Below, in pieces: positions 15,362 to 25,500 of a stretch of 64,000 bases of DNA; within the stretch, counting starts at the first letter, position 1; each line of letters starts with the position of its first letter. A model generated the notes under the pieces. It was not told the DNA's origin. It ran no database searches and worked only from the letters and a program-made list of their open reading frames with translations. The position numbers and the translations under genes are program-made. The stretch is from Holophagae bacterium (GTDB taxonomy: Bacteria; Acidobacteriota; Holophagae; Acanthopleuribacterales; Acanthopleuribacteraceae): NCBI GenBank assembly GCA_029263455.1, contig JAJCXM010000008.1, positions 1 to 64,000 of the forward strand, read 5' to 3'.

Positions 15362-18016
15362 ATGGCGATGGCGTTGCTGATATTGAATTTATGGGCTTCA
15401 ACGGACGTCGAAAGTCTTTTTCGCGGTCCCCTAGATACCCAAATTCCAACCCTAAAGCAGGTCGTCGGGTTTGGGTTTGGCGAAGATGTCACCTCAACAT
15501 CAGAAGCGCAGAAATACGCGGAAACACTTGCAAATAGTTCTAAGTATGTGAGTCTGGAAGAGACAGGCAAAAGTTGGGAAGGCAGACCGCTTAGTCTTTT
15601 GGTCGTAACATCAACGGCCAATCAAGACAATTTAGATAAAATTAAATTGAGCTATCAATCTTGGGCCCGCGCTACCGAAATGGAATCTGATATGCGACGG
15701 GCTCAAATGCAGAGGCTTCCAATTTGTATTTGGCTAGCTCAAAGTGTGCACGGCAATGAGACAAGCGGTACCGATTCGGGCCTAGCGCTTGCCTATTATT
15801 TGGCTGCATCACAGTCCCCTGAAGCCGAGACAATTCGCCGAAATTCGGTGGTACTGATTTACCTCATGCAGAACCCCGATGGTCGCGAACGTTTTGTCCA
15901 AAACTATCGACAAAGCCGAGGCATTACACCTGACCCTTACCCACATGCTGCGGAACATTATGAACCGTGGCCAAGCGGACGACCCAACCACTACCTATTC
16001 GACCTCAACCGTGACTGGTTTGCTCTAACTCAAGCAGAAACAAAGGCTAAGGTAGCTACTTTCCTTGAATGGTACCCACAAGTTGCCATTGATCTTCACG
16101 AAATGGGCAGTGATGAAAGCTTTTTTGTGGCCACGCCAGCAGCCCCTGCAAACCCTTTACTCCCCCCCGCTATGATTCAGATGTACCGGATGTTTGGCCA
16201 AGCAATCGCCGAGGACTTCGACGACCACGGAACCGACTATTTCCACTCTGAAGTGTTTGACAGTTTTTATCCTGGCTATGGCGAATCATGGCCCAGCCTA
16301 CACGGATCGGTTGGCCTTTTATTTGAACAAGCACGTTCGTTGGGGGTCGAAATATCGAGGCAAGATGGTAGTTTGCTCAAACATAGCGATGCCGTTAGCC
16401 ATCAGCTAATGGCATCCTTGGCCGTAATCCGACATGCGGTAACAAATCGCGTAGATATTCTTGATTTTTTCTATTTCTATCGTAAGGAAGCGGTACTTGA
16501 GGGTAAAGAGTTAGACCATAAACAATTGTTCCTGTTACCGGGTCAAGACCCTCTGAAAGCCCATCGTTTAGCAGAACTACTTGGTAGTCAGGGCGTCGAA
16601 GTAAAAAGAATAGCGGATCGAATTCGCGGTTTAACGGTTGAATCTTTTTCGACCAATCAAGCCATGAAAGTTGAAATTCCCGCTGGCAGTTATGTTGTGA
16701 GATTTAGTCAGCCCGCAGGTAGGTTGGCTCGAACGCTTCTCTTACCGCGCCTGGACATGAGTTCAGAGTTTATTGAAGAACAAGATCGCCGTTATGAGAA
16801 GCGTCAAGGTGAGCAATTCTATGACGTTACCGGTTGGTCACTGCCGCTGATGCACGGTGTGCCGGCAGTTTTCAGCACTGGATCAGGTTGGAAGGGCGAA
16901 GGAACATCGCTGACGAGCTACAAAACAGAGGTACCTTCAAAACCGGCTTTGTCGTGTTATTTGATCCCCTACGGGCAAGGGGCCATTCAAGCGCTCTCTG
17001 CGATGAAGGATATCGACATTTCATTTTCTTTAAAGCCCATTGTCCACAACGGTGTTGAGTTCCCAGAAGGGAGTTTTGCGGTTCGATCTCAGAAAGCGGA
17101 CCCAAATTTATTCGCGCAACTCACTGCATGGTCGCGCAAATTTGGCTTTAGTTTTTATGCCGCCGATAAAACATGGTTCGATAGCGGTCCTAGTTTGGGT
17201 TCAAGCGATGTGGTTCCGCTTGCTCTTCCTCGAATCGCGTTGCTGTGGGGGCCGCCATGCTCAAGTCTTTCGGCAGGATGGCTTCGCTACGCATTGGAAC
17301 AGATGCTGTCATTGAATGTCACCGTTATCCCGGTCGGCCAACTAGAAAAAGTGAAATTGAGCGAGTTTCAAGTGGTATTCATGCCCAGTGGCGATGGATC
17401 TGCATGGAAGGAAGTGCTTAAAGAGCGGGGAAAAGAGCAACTAGAAGCTTGGGTGAAACAAGGGGGAGTCTTAGTGGCTGTCGGTGAGACGGTTGATTGG
17501 CTGTGTTTAGACGTAGTAGGGCTTCTGCAGACCAAACGTGAATATCGCGGTGGTATGGTCATGGGACCGGATCTGGAGATTCGACCTGAACATCCAGAAA
17601 AACCGATCTTAGATCCGCTTTCCATGATTGAGCCGGTTAGTGAATTTCCACGACCTGTTCGCGGTGCCATGGTACGAACGCTTTTTGATAGTCAACATTG
17701 GTTAGCCTTTGGTATGCAAGATCAACAGGTGACTCTGGTGGACTCCAATCGCATCTACCGGCCATTGCGGTTAGATAAAGGCCAAAATGTGGCTCGTTAT
17801 GCCGCCGATGAAATCGTGGTTTCTGGAACTGTATCAGATGAAACGGCAGCCCAGCTGGCCCATAAGGCCGCCATCATGGAGCAATCCGTCGGCTTAGGTC
17901 GCATCATTGCTTTTGTCGAGGAACCTGTTTATCGAGGCATGGTCACCGGTTGTTTACCCCTAATCGCCAATGCGGTCTATTTCGGCTCTTCGATGGCTCG
18001 ACAAGCTAACTACTGA
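15362..18016 (+). CDS. M14-family zinc carboxypeptidase-like protein with GATase1-like C-terminal domain
   Basis: The 884-residue protein begins with a short hydrophobic stretch that may be a signal peptide. The M14 peptidase domain (about 45-370) carries zinc ligands His130 and Glu133 (VHGNE) and His246 (DLHEMG), and candidate catalytic Glu322 (LLFEQARS). NPDGR and NRDWF are further family landmarks. The C-terminal half (about 400-884) contains an alpha/beta region around 640-740 (VVFMPSGDG, WVKQGGVLVAVGE) resembling a class I glutamine amidotransferase-like fold. Such large M14 proteins are common in Bacteroidetes and Acidobacteria and are probably exported peptidases. AAGGGG lies upstream of the start; ATG 15368 is an alternative. 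Confidence 0.88.
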   Translation: MAMALLILNLWASTDVESLFRGPLDTQIPTLKQVVGFGFGEDVTSTSEAQKYAETLANSSKYVSLEETGKSWEGRPLSLLVVTSTANQDNLDKIKLSYQSWARATEMESDMRRAQMQRLPICIWLAQSVHGNETSGTDSGLALAYYLAASQSPEAETIRRNSVVLIYLMQNPDGRERFVQNYRQSRGITPDPYPHAAEHYEPWPSGRPNHYLFDLNRDWFALTQAETKAKVATFLEWYPQVAIDLHEMGSDESFFVATPAAPANPLLPPAMIQMYRMFGQAIAEDFDDHGTDYFHSEVFDSFYPGYGESWPSLHGSVGLLFEQARSLGVEISRQDGSLLKHSDAVSHQLMASLAVIRHAVTNRVDILDFFYFYRKEAVLEGKELDHKQLFLLPGQDPLKAHRLAELLGSQGVEVKRIADRIRGLTVESFSTNQAMKVEIPAGSYVVRFSQPAGRLARTLLLPRLDMSSEFIEEQDRRYEKRQGEQFYDVTGWSLPLMHGVPAVFSTGSGWKGEGTSLTSYKTEVPSKPALSCYLIPYGQGAIQALSAMKDIDISFSLKPIVHNGVEFPEGSFAVRSQKADPNLFAQLTAWSRKFGFSFYAADKTWFDSGPSLGSSDVVPLALPRIALLWGPPCSSLSAGWLRYALEQMLSLNVTVIPVGQLEKVKLSEFQVVFMPSGDGSAWKEVLKERGKEQLEAWVKQGGVLVAVGETVDWLCLDVVGLLQTKREYRGGMVMGPDLEIRPEHPEKPILDPLSMIEPVSEFPRPVRGAMVRTLFDSQHWLAFGMQDQQVTLVDSNRIYRPLRLDKGQNVARYAADEIVVSGTVSDETAAQLAHKAAIMEQSVGLGRIIAFVEEPVYRGMVTGCLPLIANAVYFGSSMARQANY

Positions 18017-18093
18017 CGTGTCTGGATTCAAGGGTTGACATCCGCGTTATCTATTGGCTTGATAGAGTCAAGAGATGCGGCATCGGAGGCAGT

Positions 18094-18804
18094 GTGAGTA
18101 AACAACGTTCGCCATGGGTGTATGTAGGCATTGGATGTACGGTTGTGGTTGTGTTGGGCGTATTGGGTGTTTTAGGCGGAGGTCTGTACCTTTACCAAAC
18201 GATGCAACAAACGGTTGCCGACATGAAGGACCCGGTCGCAAGAGACGAAAAAGTTCGGGAATTGCTTGGAGCTGAGTCGCTACCCCCGGGCTATCACGCC
18301 ATGATGGCGTTGAAAATTCCTTTTGCGCTGGAAATGGCGATGTTATCTGATAAAGAAGCCGATGATGAAGGCAACATCGAAGATTTTGACACATATGGTT
18401 TCCTTTACTTTCGCATGCCAACAAAGACCGATAGCGAACTGAAAGACTATTTTGAAGGAAAAAGCAGTGATGCATCTGTATTCAAACGGAAGAAACTCAA
18501 TCTCGATATTGATTCCGATGAGGTTCTGGGGCGTGGCTTACTTAGCGTGAATGGCCAGAATCTTTTGTATATTTCACAGTTGGGATCGATGAATAGCGAT
18601 CACGGTCGGAACTCAGGGATTCAGACCCTGATTCTGATTGAATGTGAACAGGATAGACGCATGCGTCTGGCTATCTGGTTTGGGCCTTTACCGGAAAAGA
18701 ACGAGATTGGCGATTGGTTACTGGAAGGCACGCAAGCGGACGAATCTGAGCTTGAAACATTCATGAGTTACTTCACCATTTGCAAGGAAACGAAAAAGAA
18801 CTAG
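18094..18804 (+). CDS. Hypothetical membrane-anchored protein
   Basis: The 236-residue protein has one N-terminal transmembrane helix (about 9-33, Val/Leu/Gly rich) and a soluble remainder of about 200 residues. I do not recognise the family. The domain looks alpha/beta with an acidic stretch near 90-100. The start is GTG with CGGAGG just upstream. TTGACA at 18035-18040 may be part of its own promoter, although no good -10 follows at standard spacing. A strong terminator lies downstream, so it is likely a single-gene unit. Confidence 0.75.
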   Translation: MSKQRSPWVYVGIGCTVVVVLGVLGVLGGGLYLYQTMQQTVADMKDPVARDEKVRELLGAESLPPGYHAMMALKIPFALEMAMLSDKEADDEGNIEDFDTYGFLYFRMPTKTDSELKDYFEGKSSDASVFKRKKLNLDIDSDEVLGRGLLSVNGQNLLYISQLGSMNSDHGRNSGIQTLILIECEQDRRMRLAIWFGPLPEKNEIGDWLLEGTQADESELETFMSYFTICKETKKN

Positions 18805-18890
18805 TTGCTGACATGTGATTCAACTCACGGACTATTGGCGAACGAGTCACCTATATTTTCATCAGACAATTTCTTCCTTATGAGCTAATT

Positions 18891-18920
18891 TGGGCCCCAG
18901 TCTTGGGGCCCACTTTTTTT
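18891..18920 (+). terminator. Rho-independent terminator
   Basis: TGGGCCCCA (18891-18899), a 4-base loop and TGGGGCCCA (18904-18912) are followed by C and seven T. It ends transcription from the gene at 18094. Confidence 0.92.
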
Positions 18921-18978
18921 GTCGACCGGCCGCCATTGTTGATAAGAATCGATGTGCACGCCGGCCATTATCCAGCTA

Positions 18979-19007
18979 TTGCCTCCTGAATTCTGTTCGT
19001 GTAGGCT
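18979..19007 (+). promoter_or_regulatory. Possible promoter for tRNA-Pro
   Basis: TTGCCT, a 17 bp spacer and TAGGCT lie 33 bp upstream of the tRNA. The -10 match is weak, so this is tentative. Confidence 0.3.
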
Positions 19008-19039
19008 GGAATAGTTTCCATGCCCTTGCGCCACTATTT

Positions 19040-19116
<77 letters not shown>

Positions 19117-19160
19117 GATACACGGCAATTGTGATGAGATCGATTTGGCTTGTCATGATT

Positions 19161-21275
19161 TCATGGGTTGATTTCCACCAGGTACGCGCGATCTTTTAGC
19201 CAAAAACAAACCTTGCCTAATGCCAACAGAGAACGAAGCTCGGGATGCTCAGCTAGCAATTTGAAATAAGCTTCGCTAGCGAAAGTTAACTTTCGTGCTG
19301 TTTTCAAATCAATCGAGTCGCCCGATACCTGCGTCCACACACCGTTGATTTCGGTCATCATGCGGCCAGCGATCCAACGCGTAGGTGTGCTCATGCCTAA
19401 CATACCGACGTCTTTGTGGGTCATTTCGGAACGAGAATCAGCCAGGACTTGAGCCGCCTCACTGGCTTGCACGCTGCCGCGGCCGCTGGTGGCTTTGAGT
19501 TCACGATAGTTTTCTTCCATTTCTCGCAATCGTTGTGGCGCTGGCGCGTTTGGCATTGCGTCGCGTCGCCCACTAGCGACTGCTTCGGCGTCGTCTTCCA
19601 GGATCAAATAACTTGTATACGGAGTTATCACACCCCACGCCTTTGATATTTGCGTGATTTCCTGAATGACTTCATCACTCTCTCCATTAAGCCGTATCTG
19701 GTCTAACAGCCAACCACATCGACGTTGCGCCCATATTTTCGGGATGTAGTTTGCTTTGGTGGTCTGTTTTGGGATGTCACATTTGACGGTTTTACTAACG
19801 GTCTTGCCTTGCAGCTTCCCGACCAACTTAATTGTCGCATTGCCTTGACCCGTATAGCGGGCCAATACGTCTATTTCGCTGCCGTGAAAAAGGTCTGGCA
19901 GGTCTGGGGGTGTGATAGCTGTTAGCCTCAAACCATGGGTCTCCAATTTAAGCTCAGTCATAGCTGGTGATTGAACTTTCCGGTAAAGATGGGATAGTTT
20001 TACTTCGATGTCTTCTTCGGGTCGTACGTAGGTCCTTGCGCCTCGGCTGACCTCGCTCATACCATCCAGCAAATGTGTGTTGACATCAAAACCTACACCC
20101 AAGGTGAAGAATCGACGCTTATTTCCCTGTATCAAAGAAAGCAAATGGGCTTCGTCACGTGAGCCTATGGTGGGTTTACCGTCGGTGATGAAGAAGATCA
20201 TTTGCACGCGTTCGCTGGATTCCGAGAGTCCTTGAACATGTTTGAGTGCTTCTTCGATGTTGGTACCGCCGATGGCTTCAAATCCGTCCACGAAGGCCAG
20301 TCCATTTTGTCTTGTTTCCTGATTCAATGAGACCCAGTCATCATGAAGTGGTTCGGCTTCAGTCGAGAATCGGATGATTTGGTAGCGGTCGTGTTTTTTT
20401 AAAGAGTTTAAGCAAAAATTCAGCGCCTTTTTTGCTTGCTCGAGTTTCTCTCCAGCCATGCTACCAGAGCTATCAACGACAAATGCGACGTCTTTGGCTT
20501 GCAGCTGGGCTGTTGCCATTTCTGATGGCGGTGTAATACGCAACATGACCCAGCCACTCTTCTCGTCTTGAGTATGGAATTGCGCGCTTAATTCGGTGGC
20601 TACGGATTGTGAGCGATAAATTAACTCGAAATCACCTTCACCCGATCTCGTCGAAAAAGAAGTGCGGGTGGGCGACTCAACTTTGGTTGTCAGCGTGTGA
20701 GTAGCGGATTCTATCGACGCGATCTCGCTTGTCATCTCCAGCGAGCCTTGGATATTAACATCGATGTTGTGCCGAATCGGCAGGATGTAGCGAGAGAAGT
20801 GGTGGTCGCTTTCTAATAAGGTCCGATAGGAGACGGTCAAAGTTCGTGAGGAGTTTGCTTCAAAGGGAAAGATGCGCGCTCTTAACAAATCTGAGCCCAC
20901 GTACTCTATGAGTGCCGGATCTTTCATGCGCCGCACGATATCTTCATAGATGGTCTTTGCTTTTTGGGCATCAAGTAATTCGGCTGGCGTAGGTTTTCCG
21001 TTGATATCCAATGTCACCTTGTCCACCTGCGCGCCAGACGGGATCGGTAACATAAATGTACCCTCAAGACGTTGTGGATTCGCGTTGAAAAACAGCATTC
21101 TCAGTTCGGTTAATGCCCAATTGCCTTGAATAGAAATGTTGGCATCGTATTGTGTTAACTGGATGGGTTGAAAAATTTGCGGCTGAGGGATGTGACGTGG
21201 CTCTACGATAATATTTTGGCCAAGTACATAAGGTAAGCAGAAGGTTATGCAGATGAAAGTGAATCGGTTGAACAT
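19161..21275 (-). CDS. Exported VIT and VWA domain protein
   Basis: The 704-residue protein has a signal peptide (about 1-19). A VIT (vault/inter-alpha-trypsin) domain spans about 30-165 and a von Willebrand factor A domain about 258-430. The metal-ion-dependent adhesion site starts DSSGS near residue 269. The C-terminal region (about 440-704) is mixed. Relatives are secreted or periplasmic metal-dependent binding or scaffold proteins. ATG 21275 is preceded by GGGAG; the longer frame to 21302 would overlap the upstream gene. It is 10 bp downstream of another VWA gene and probably co-transcribed and functionally linked with it. Confidence 0.9.
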   Translation of the reverse strand: MFNRFTFICITFCLPYVLGQNIIVEPRHIPQPQIFQPIQLTQYDANISIQGNWALTELRMLFFNANPQRLEGTFMLPIPSGAQVDKVTLDINGKPTPAELLDAQKAKTIYEDIVRRMKDPALIEYVGSDLLRARIFPFEANSSRTLTVSYRTLLESDHHFSRYILPIRHNIDVNIQGSLEMTSEIASIESATHTLTTKVESPTRTSFSTRSGEGDFELIYRSQSVATELSAQFHTQDEKSGWVMLRITPPSEMATAQLQAKDVAFVVDSSGSMAGEKLEQAKKALNFCLNSLKKHDRYQIIRFSTEAEPLHDDWVSLNQETRQNGLAFVDGFEAIGGTNIEEALKHVQGLSESSERVQMIFFITDGKPTIGSRDEAHLLSLIQGNKRRFFTLGVGFDVNTHLLDGMSEVSRGARTYVRPEEDIEVKLSHLYRKVQSPAMTELKLETHGLRLTAITPPDLPDLFHGSEIDVLARYTGQGNATIKLVGKLQGKTVSKTVKCDIPKQTTKANYIPKIWAQRRCGWLLDQIRLNGESDEVIQEITQISKAWGVITPYTSYLILEDDAEAVASGRRDAMPNAPAPQRLREMEENYRELKATSGRGSVQASEAAQVLADSRSEMTHKDVGMLGMSTPTRWIAGRMMTEINGVWTQVSGDSIDLKTARKLTFASEAYFKLLAEHPELRSLLALGKVCFWLKDRAYLVEINP

Positions 21276-21285
21276 GGGTGCTCCC

Positions 21286-22386
21286 TTATTTGTCCCAAAC
21301 AAAATCTTTTTGAGCCATTTGTGATCGGACTGTTTTGATCAAGGCGGATTCTAAACTCTCATCTTTGGATGTGGTCGCGTGGGCTGCCACGTATTCGTCT
21401 CTTTTTTTGGCGAGTCCATTTAGTTGAGACTGTACTTCGGCCCGTTTTTTCGTCATTTCTTCAACCGTTTGCTTTATTTCTGCTTTTGTCTTTGATTGTA
21501 GCGGCTCTGGTAGCGTCTCCTCTTCTATGTTTTCTAAGTCGACAGAACCGGATGCGACGGCATCAACTAGGTCCCAATCATCGTTGCGATAGTGAGTTGA
21601 TGCTTTGCTGACGGTTCGTTGTACGGCACTGGCAGGAGCTGCTGCCGCTGCGTTCTCATCTTGCTCCCTTTGTCGTTCCAATGCGACTTCTGCTTTGCGG
21701 CCATAGGCCAAATATGTTTGATTGAGCTCTTTGTTTAAGGCCAAAATTTTGTCGTCAAATGGGGTTGCAACGGCCACTGGTACTTGATCTTGGTTAATAC
21801 ATGCATACTTGCCGTCCGCTAAATCAGCCCCTTCTTTCCAAAAGGTCTGAACGCCCTCTTGAAATGAGCCGCAATGAATCGTATTGATGATAATGCCATG
21901 CGCGATCGCGTTTCTGCATGCCGTTCTGAAGTCCGCTTGGCCTTGATTGAAGGGTTCGTTGCCTGCTATGAAAATTGCTTTGTAGTCGCGGGTGTCGCGG
22001 CTCCATTGTAATTGGGAACAGGCTGCTGAGATAACTTGCGCGCAATATTCATCACCTCCGTTTGTGGTTAGGGCAAATAGTGCTTCGGAAACACGGTCCA
22101 AATCTGAACTAAGCTCAAGAACCTGCCGAATATAGCCACTTTGGCTCGATAATGAACTCTTACCATATTCATAAAGTCCCACTTCAAGACGTGGAACCAA
22201 TCCTTGTCGTTTTGCCGTGGCTAGATCATTAACGATCGTCCACAGTTGTGTTTTTGCTTGGTTAATTAGGCCATCCATACTGTTGGACGTGTCCAACAAT
22301 AGGGCTATCTGTACTTTGGGTTGGTCCTGATGCGTGTGCGCAAATAGGGGAATAAAACAAAGAGTTATTAAGATACTTTTGAACAT
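21286..22386 (-). CDS. Exported VWA domain protein
   Basis: The 366-residue protein has a signal peptide (about 1-16) and a von Willebrand factor A domain (about 24-215) with an intact MIDAS start DTSNS at residues 32-36. A helical, charged C-terminal part (about 225-366) includes coiled-coil-like KAEIKQTVEEMTKKRAEVQ. The start at 22386 has AGGAGA upstream and removes nine residues of an apparent longer frame. It is first in a two-gene unit with the VIT-VWA gene; the two may bind each other or a shared partner. The ligand is unknown. Confidence 0.88.
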   Translation of the reverse strand: MFKSILITLCFIPLFAHTHQDQPKVQIALLLDTSNSMDGLINQAKTQLWTIVNDLATAKRQGLVPRLEVGLYEYGKSSLSSQSGYIRQVLELSSDLDRVSEALFALTTNGGDEYCAQVISAACSQLQWSRDTRDYKAIFIAGNEPFNQGQADFRTACRNAIAHGIIINTIHCGSFQEGVQTFWKEGADLADGKYACINQDQVPVAVATPFDDKILALNKELNQTYLAYGRKAEVALERQREQDENAAAAAPASAVQRTVSKASTHYRNDDWDLVDAVASGSVDLENIEEETLPEPLQSKTKAEIKQTVEEMTKKRAEVQSQLNGLAKKRDEYVAAHATTSKDESLESALIKTVRSQMAQKDFVWDK

Positions 22387-22479
22387 GGCGCTTCTCCTTG
22401 GCTTGGTCTGCATTCACAAGGGGAGACCAAAACCAACGAGAAAAGTTTCAGGACAGCCGATATCTATGTTGCAAAGAAG

Positions 22480-22505
22480 CATGCCCGGGTCGAAACCCGG
22501 GCATG
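22480..22505 (-). terminator. Strong hairpin after the VPS10-like gene
   Basis: CATGCCCGGGT and ACCCGGGCATG form an 11 bp perfect stem around a 4-base loop, between the stop codon at 22547 and the next minus-strand gene. Only a weak T-rich tail (CTTCTTTGC) follows, so termination strength is uncertain. Confidence 0.65.
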
Positions 22506-22546
22506 GGAGGGGTCATCTCTTGGCCTTAGAGGCCGAAGATGAATAC

Positions 22547-25500
22547 TTAAGGTGCTGTCAGTGGGACAGGCACAGTTTGATACAGATAACCAGGGCTCAC
22601 GCCGGGCGGAGTACCGCGCAGAAAGATCACCATGGCGGGCTGGGATGAAGTGAGATAGATCTGCTTGTTGGCCGCATTGGGGAAGAACGAATCAAAGACC
22701 AACAGGTGCTTAGCGTTCGGAGCTAAGCTTGGGTGTACCTGTTGAGCAAAGGATTGATTGCCTTGGGCATCGAATTGGTATCCGGCAATTTCGGCCGAAC
22801 TACTGCCTAAGTTGACAATGGCCATACCATCAAAAATGGTGTCCCACTCGCCCTGATAAAGGATGAAGTTCTGTGAGCTAGCGTCTGTTGTCGCCTGTGT
22901 CTCGTTGACGTGAGCCGTTGCGCCCGCGCCCTGCGCGATCTTATAGCCAATGGTGGCAACGCAAGTATTTGGGCCTTCAATTTTGCAGTGGCTAACATTG
23001 GCACCGGCGAACAGGTCCGTTGCCTTCATGGATTGAAAACTGCTGCCCGTTATCGTGACCTGTTTACTTGATCCTACATTCCCACTGCTGTCATACGGAC
23101 GTAAGGTCAAAGTAGCCGACGAAGAGGCAAGATTTGTAAAGAAGAGGGTCGATGAAAAGGCGGCCGTGGGTGGTGTGATATGGGTCAACCAGCGACTAGC
23201 ACTTGTCGCCTTTTCGAGAACAGGTACCGTTTGATACAAATAGGCCTTCGGCGCGCCCGGATAAGAGCCCCGTAAGAAGGTTACGGCGGCGGGTTGGCTG
23301 GACGTAATTTGCACGATTGAGCCTGGAATACTTGGGAATTGTGACCCAAACACGGATAACGTTTTCGCATAAGGCGCTAGTCCCTGCTTTAGCGATGCTT
23401 CAGAGATAACCTTCCCGTTTTTTGTGTAGTGGACAGCATTTACATCGGAGGCCGAGGTACTTAGGTTCACGAGCGCCATGCCGTCAAAAATGGTTTCCCA
23501 TTCGCCTGGGTAGATCGTGAAAACGTTGCCGTATTGCGAGGTTTCATTGACGTGAGCCGTGGCACCTGGGCCAGAAGCGATTCTGTATCCTGCCGTGACG
23601 ACGATGGTCTTATCGCCTGCAATCGAGAAGTGGCTTACATCTTGGCCCGGAAACTGAGAGCTGGTGGTGAATGTCTGGAATGCCCAAGCGCTAAGTTGAT
23701 ATGTTTTTTCCGCCAGTCGACCTCCTTGACTGTCGTAGGCTTTAAGAATGATTTGGCCCGCAGAATCAGCGTTATTGGTTAGCGTGATAGATGTTTGGAA
23801 TAGGCCGCCTAATTTGGTGACGTGAGGGATCCAGCGAGTATTTGGATCTGGCGTAACGCTAGTCGAACCTCCAGCTACCGGTGTTTCCCAGAGTCCGCGA
23901 CCATAAGTTGCCGCTCGCAGTACCCTTGACGAGCGTTGAATTTCGAGGTCTTTGACGATCAGAGCGGGCATGCCGTCGTTGAATGGTTGCCAATCAGACC
24001 CTGCTGTGGAAAGAAACACACCTAAGTCAGTGCCAACATAAACATCGTCTGGGCGGTCTGGATCGACGGTGATGCAATTGACAGGCATATTGGGCAGCGA
24101 GCCAGAAATATTGCTCCAGTTCTGGCCACCATCGTCTGAGCGAAACACTTTTTCGCCGGCCGTGAAGCTGCCCTTTGTTGTGAATACCGTTAAATGTTGG
24201 GTGGGATGTACAGCTATAGCGGTAACGCCGCCTGGCGAAGTGACCGCTTCCCAATTTTGACCATCGAGCGTGCGTGCAAATATTTGGGAATTTTGGTTGT
24301 AACTGAGGTCAGCAACATACACGACGTTGGAATTGGAAGGTGCAATGGCCATTGATCCGAGCGGGAACTCCGAGATTTGAGGGCTTGCTTCAAACCAGTT
24401 CTCGCCTCGATCTGGCGAGTAAGCTACAAATTTGGAAGCCCGAAAGAGACCGGCGGGATCGTTAGGGTCTTGCATGAAAGGGGTGGCCCAAGCACCGTCG
24501 GCCGGTAGGTTCAAGGCTTTGAAGGTAAGACCGCCATCGTCGGAACGATTGTGTGCCCCATTGTAGGTTGATGCATAGATGACATTCTCATTTGAATAAT
24601 CAACCACTGTTTCTAAGCCGTCTCCACCAATCATTTGGCGCCATTGCCCGGCCAGGAGACGTGCGCTGCCATTGTCTTGAGCGCCGATGGTTGTCATGTC
24701 CGTTCTGGTCTGCGAAACACTCAAACGATCGATCTGGTGAATATTCAAACCTTCGCTAAGATCATTCCATACTTGATCTTGCAGCTTGTAGATACCACCG
24801 TCGTTTCCCATATAGAGATTTTCATCGGGAGCGAACACCATGGCGTGATGGTCCGAATGGATATAAGGTTGCGAAAAATTATTGTCTTCATCGAGCCAAT
24901 AAGAGGCAAGCTGCCATGATTCGCCCGCATCATCGGATCGCCAGATATTAACGCCACCCACATAAACGATGTTCGGATTACTGGGGTGCACGGCAATGGT
25001 GAGGTCGTAACTGCCTTGGCCAGATATGTCAGGTTCTCCACCGAAATTGAGGCCGTCATACCAGCCCAAGAGGTTGGGTTGGCCGTTTTCAAGGTTCTGT
25101 TGATGAACAAGTTCCCAGTTAAAACCGCCATCGGTAGATCGATAAACGCCATAAAGCCCGTTATTGTATGCGGACTCGTCTTCGACGGCGGCTACTGCAT
25201 AAAGGATATAGGTGTCGGCAGGGCAGATAGTCAATTCAACGCGACCGTATCCTGATCCAGCCGCTGGCAGTCCCGCAGCTAAACTCCAACTATCACCTAG
25301 ATCGTTGGTCCAGGCAATCCCTTGACCATAAATGGCCGCGTACCAATAGTCGGGGAAGCTGGGATCTACTTCGATGTCGCTGATAACGGCCTCGTCCAAT
25401 ACAACTTGCCATGTAGCGGCACCGTCAACAGTTCGCCATAAGCCGAAGTTCGTAGCGGCCATGAGGATGTTGGAATTGTTTGGATGCATGACCAGCTTCC

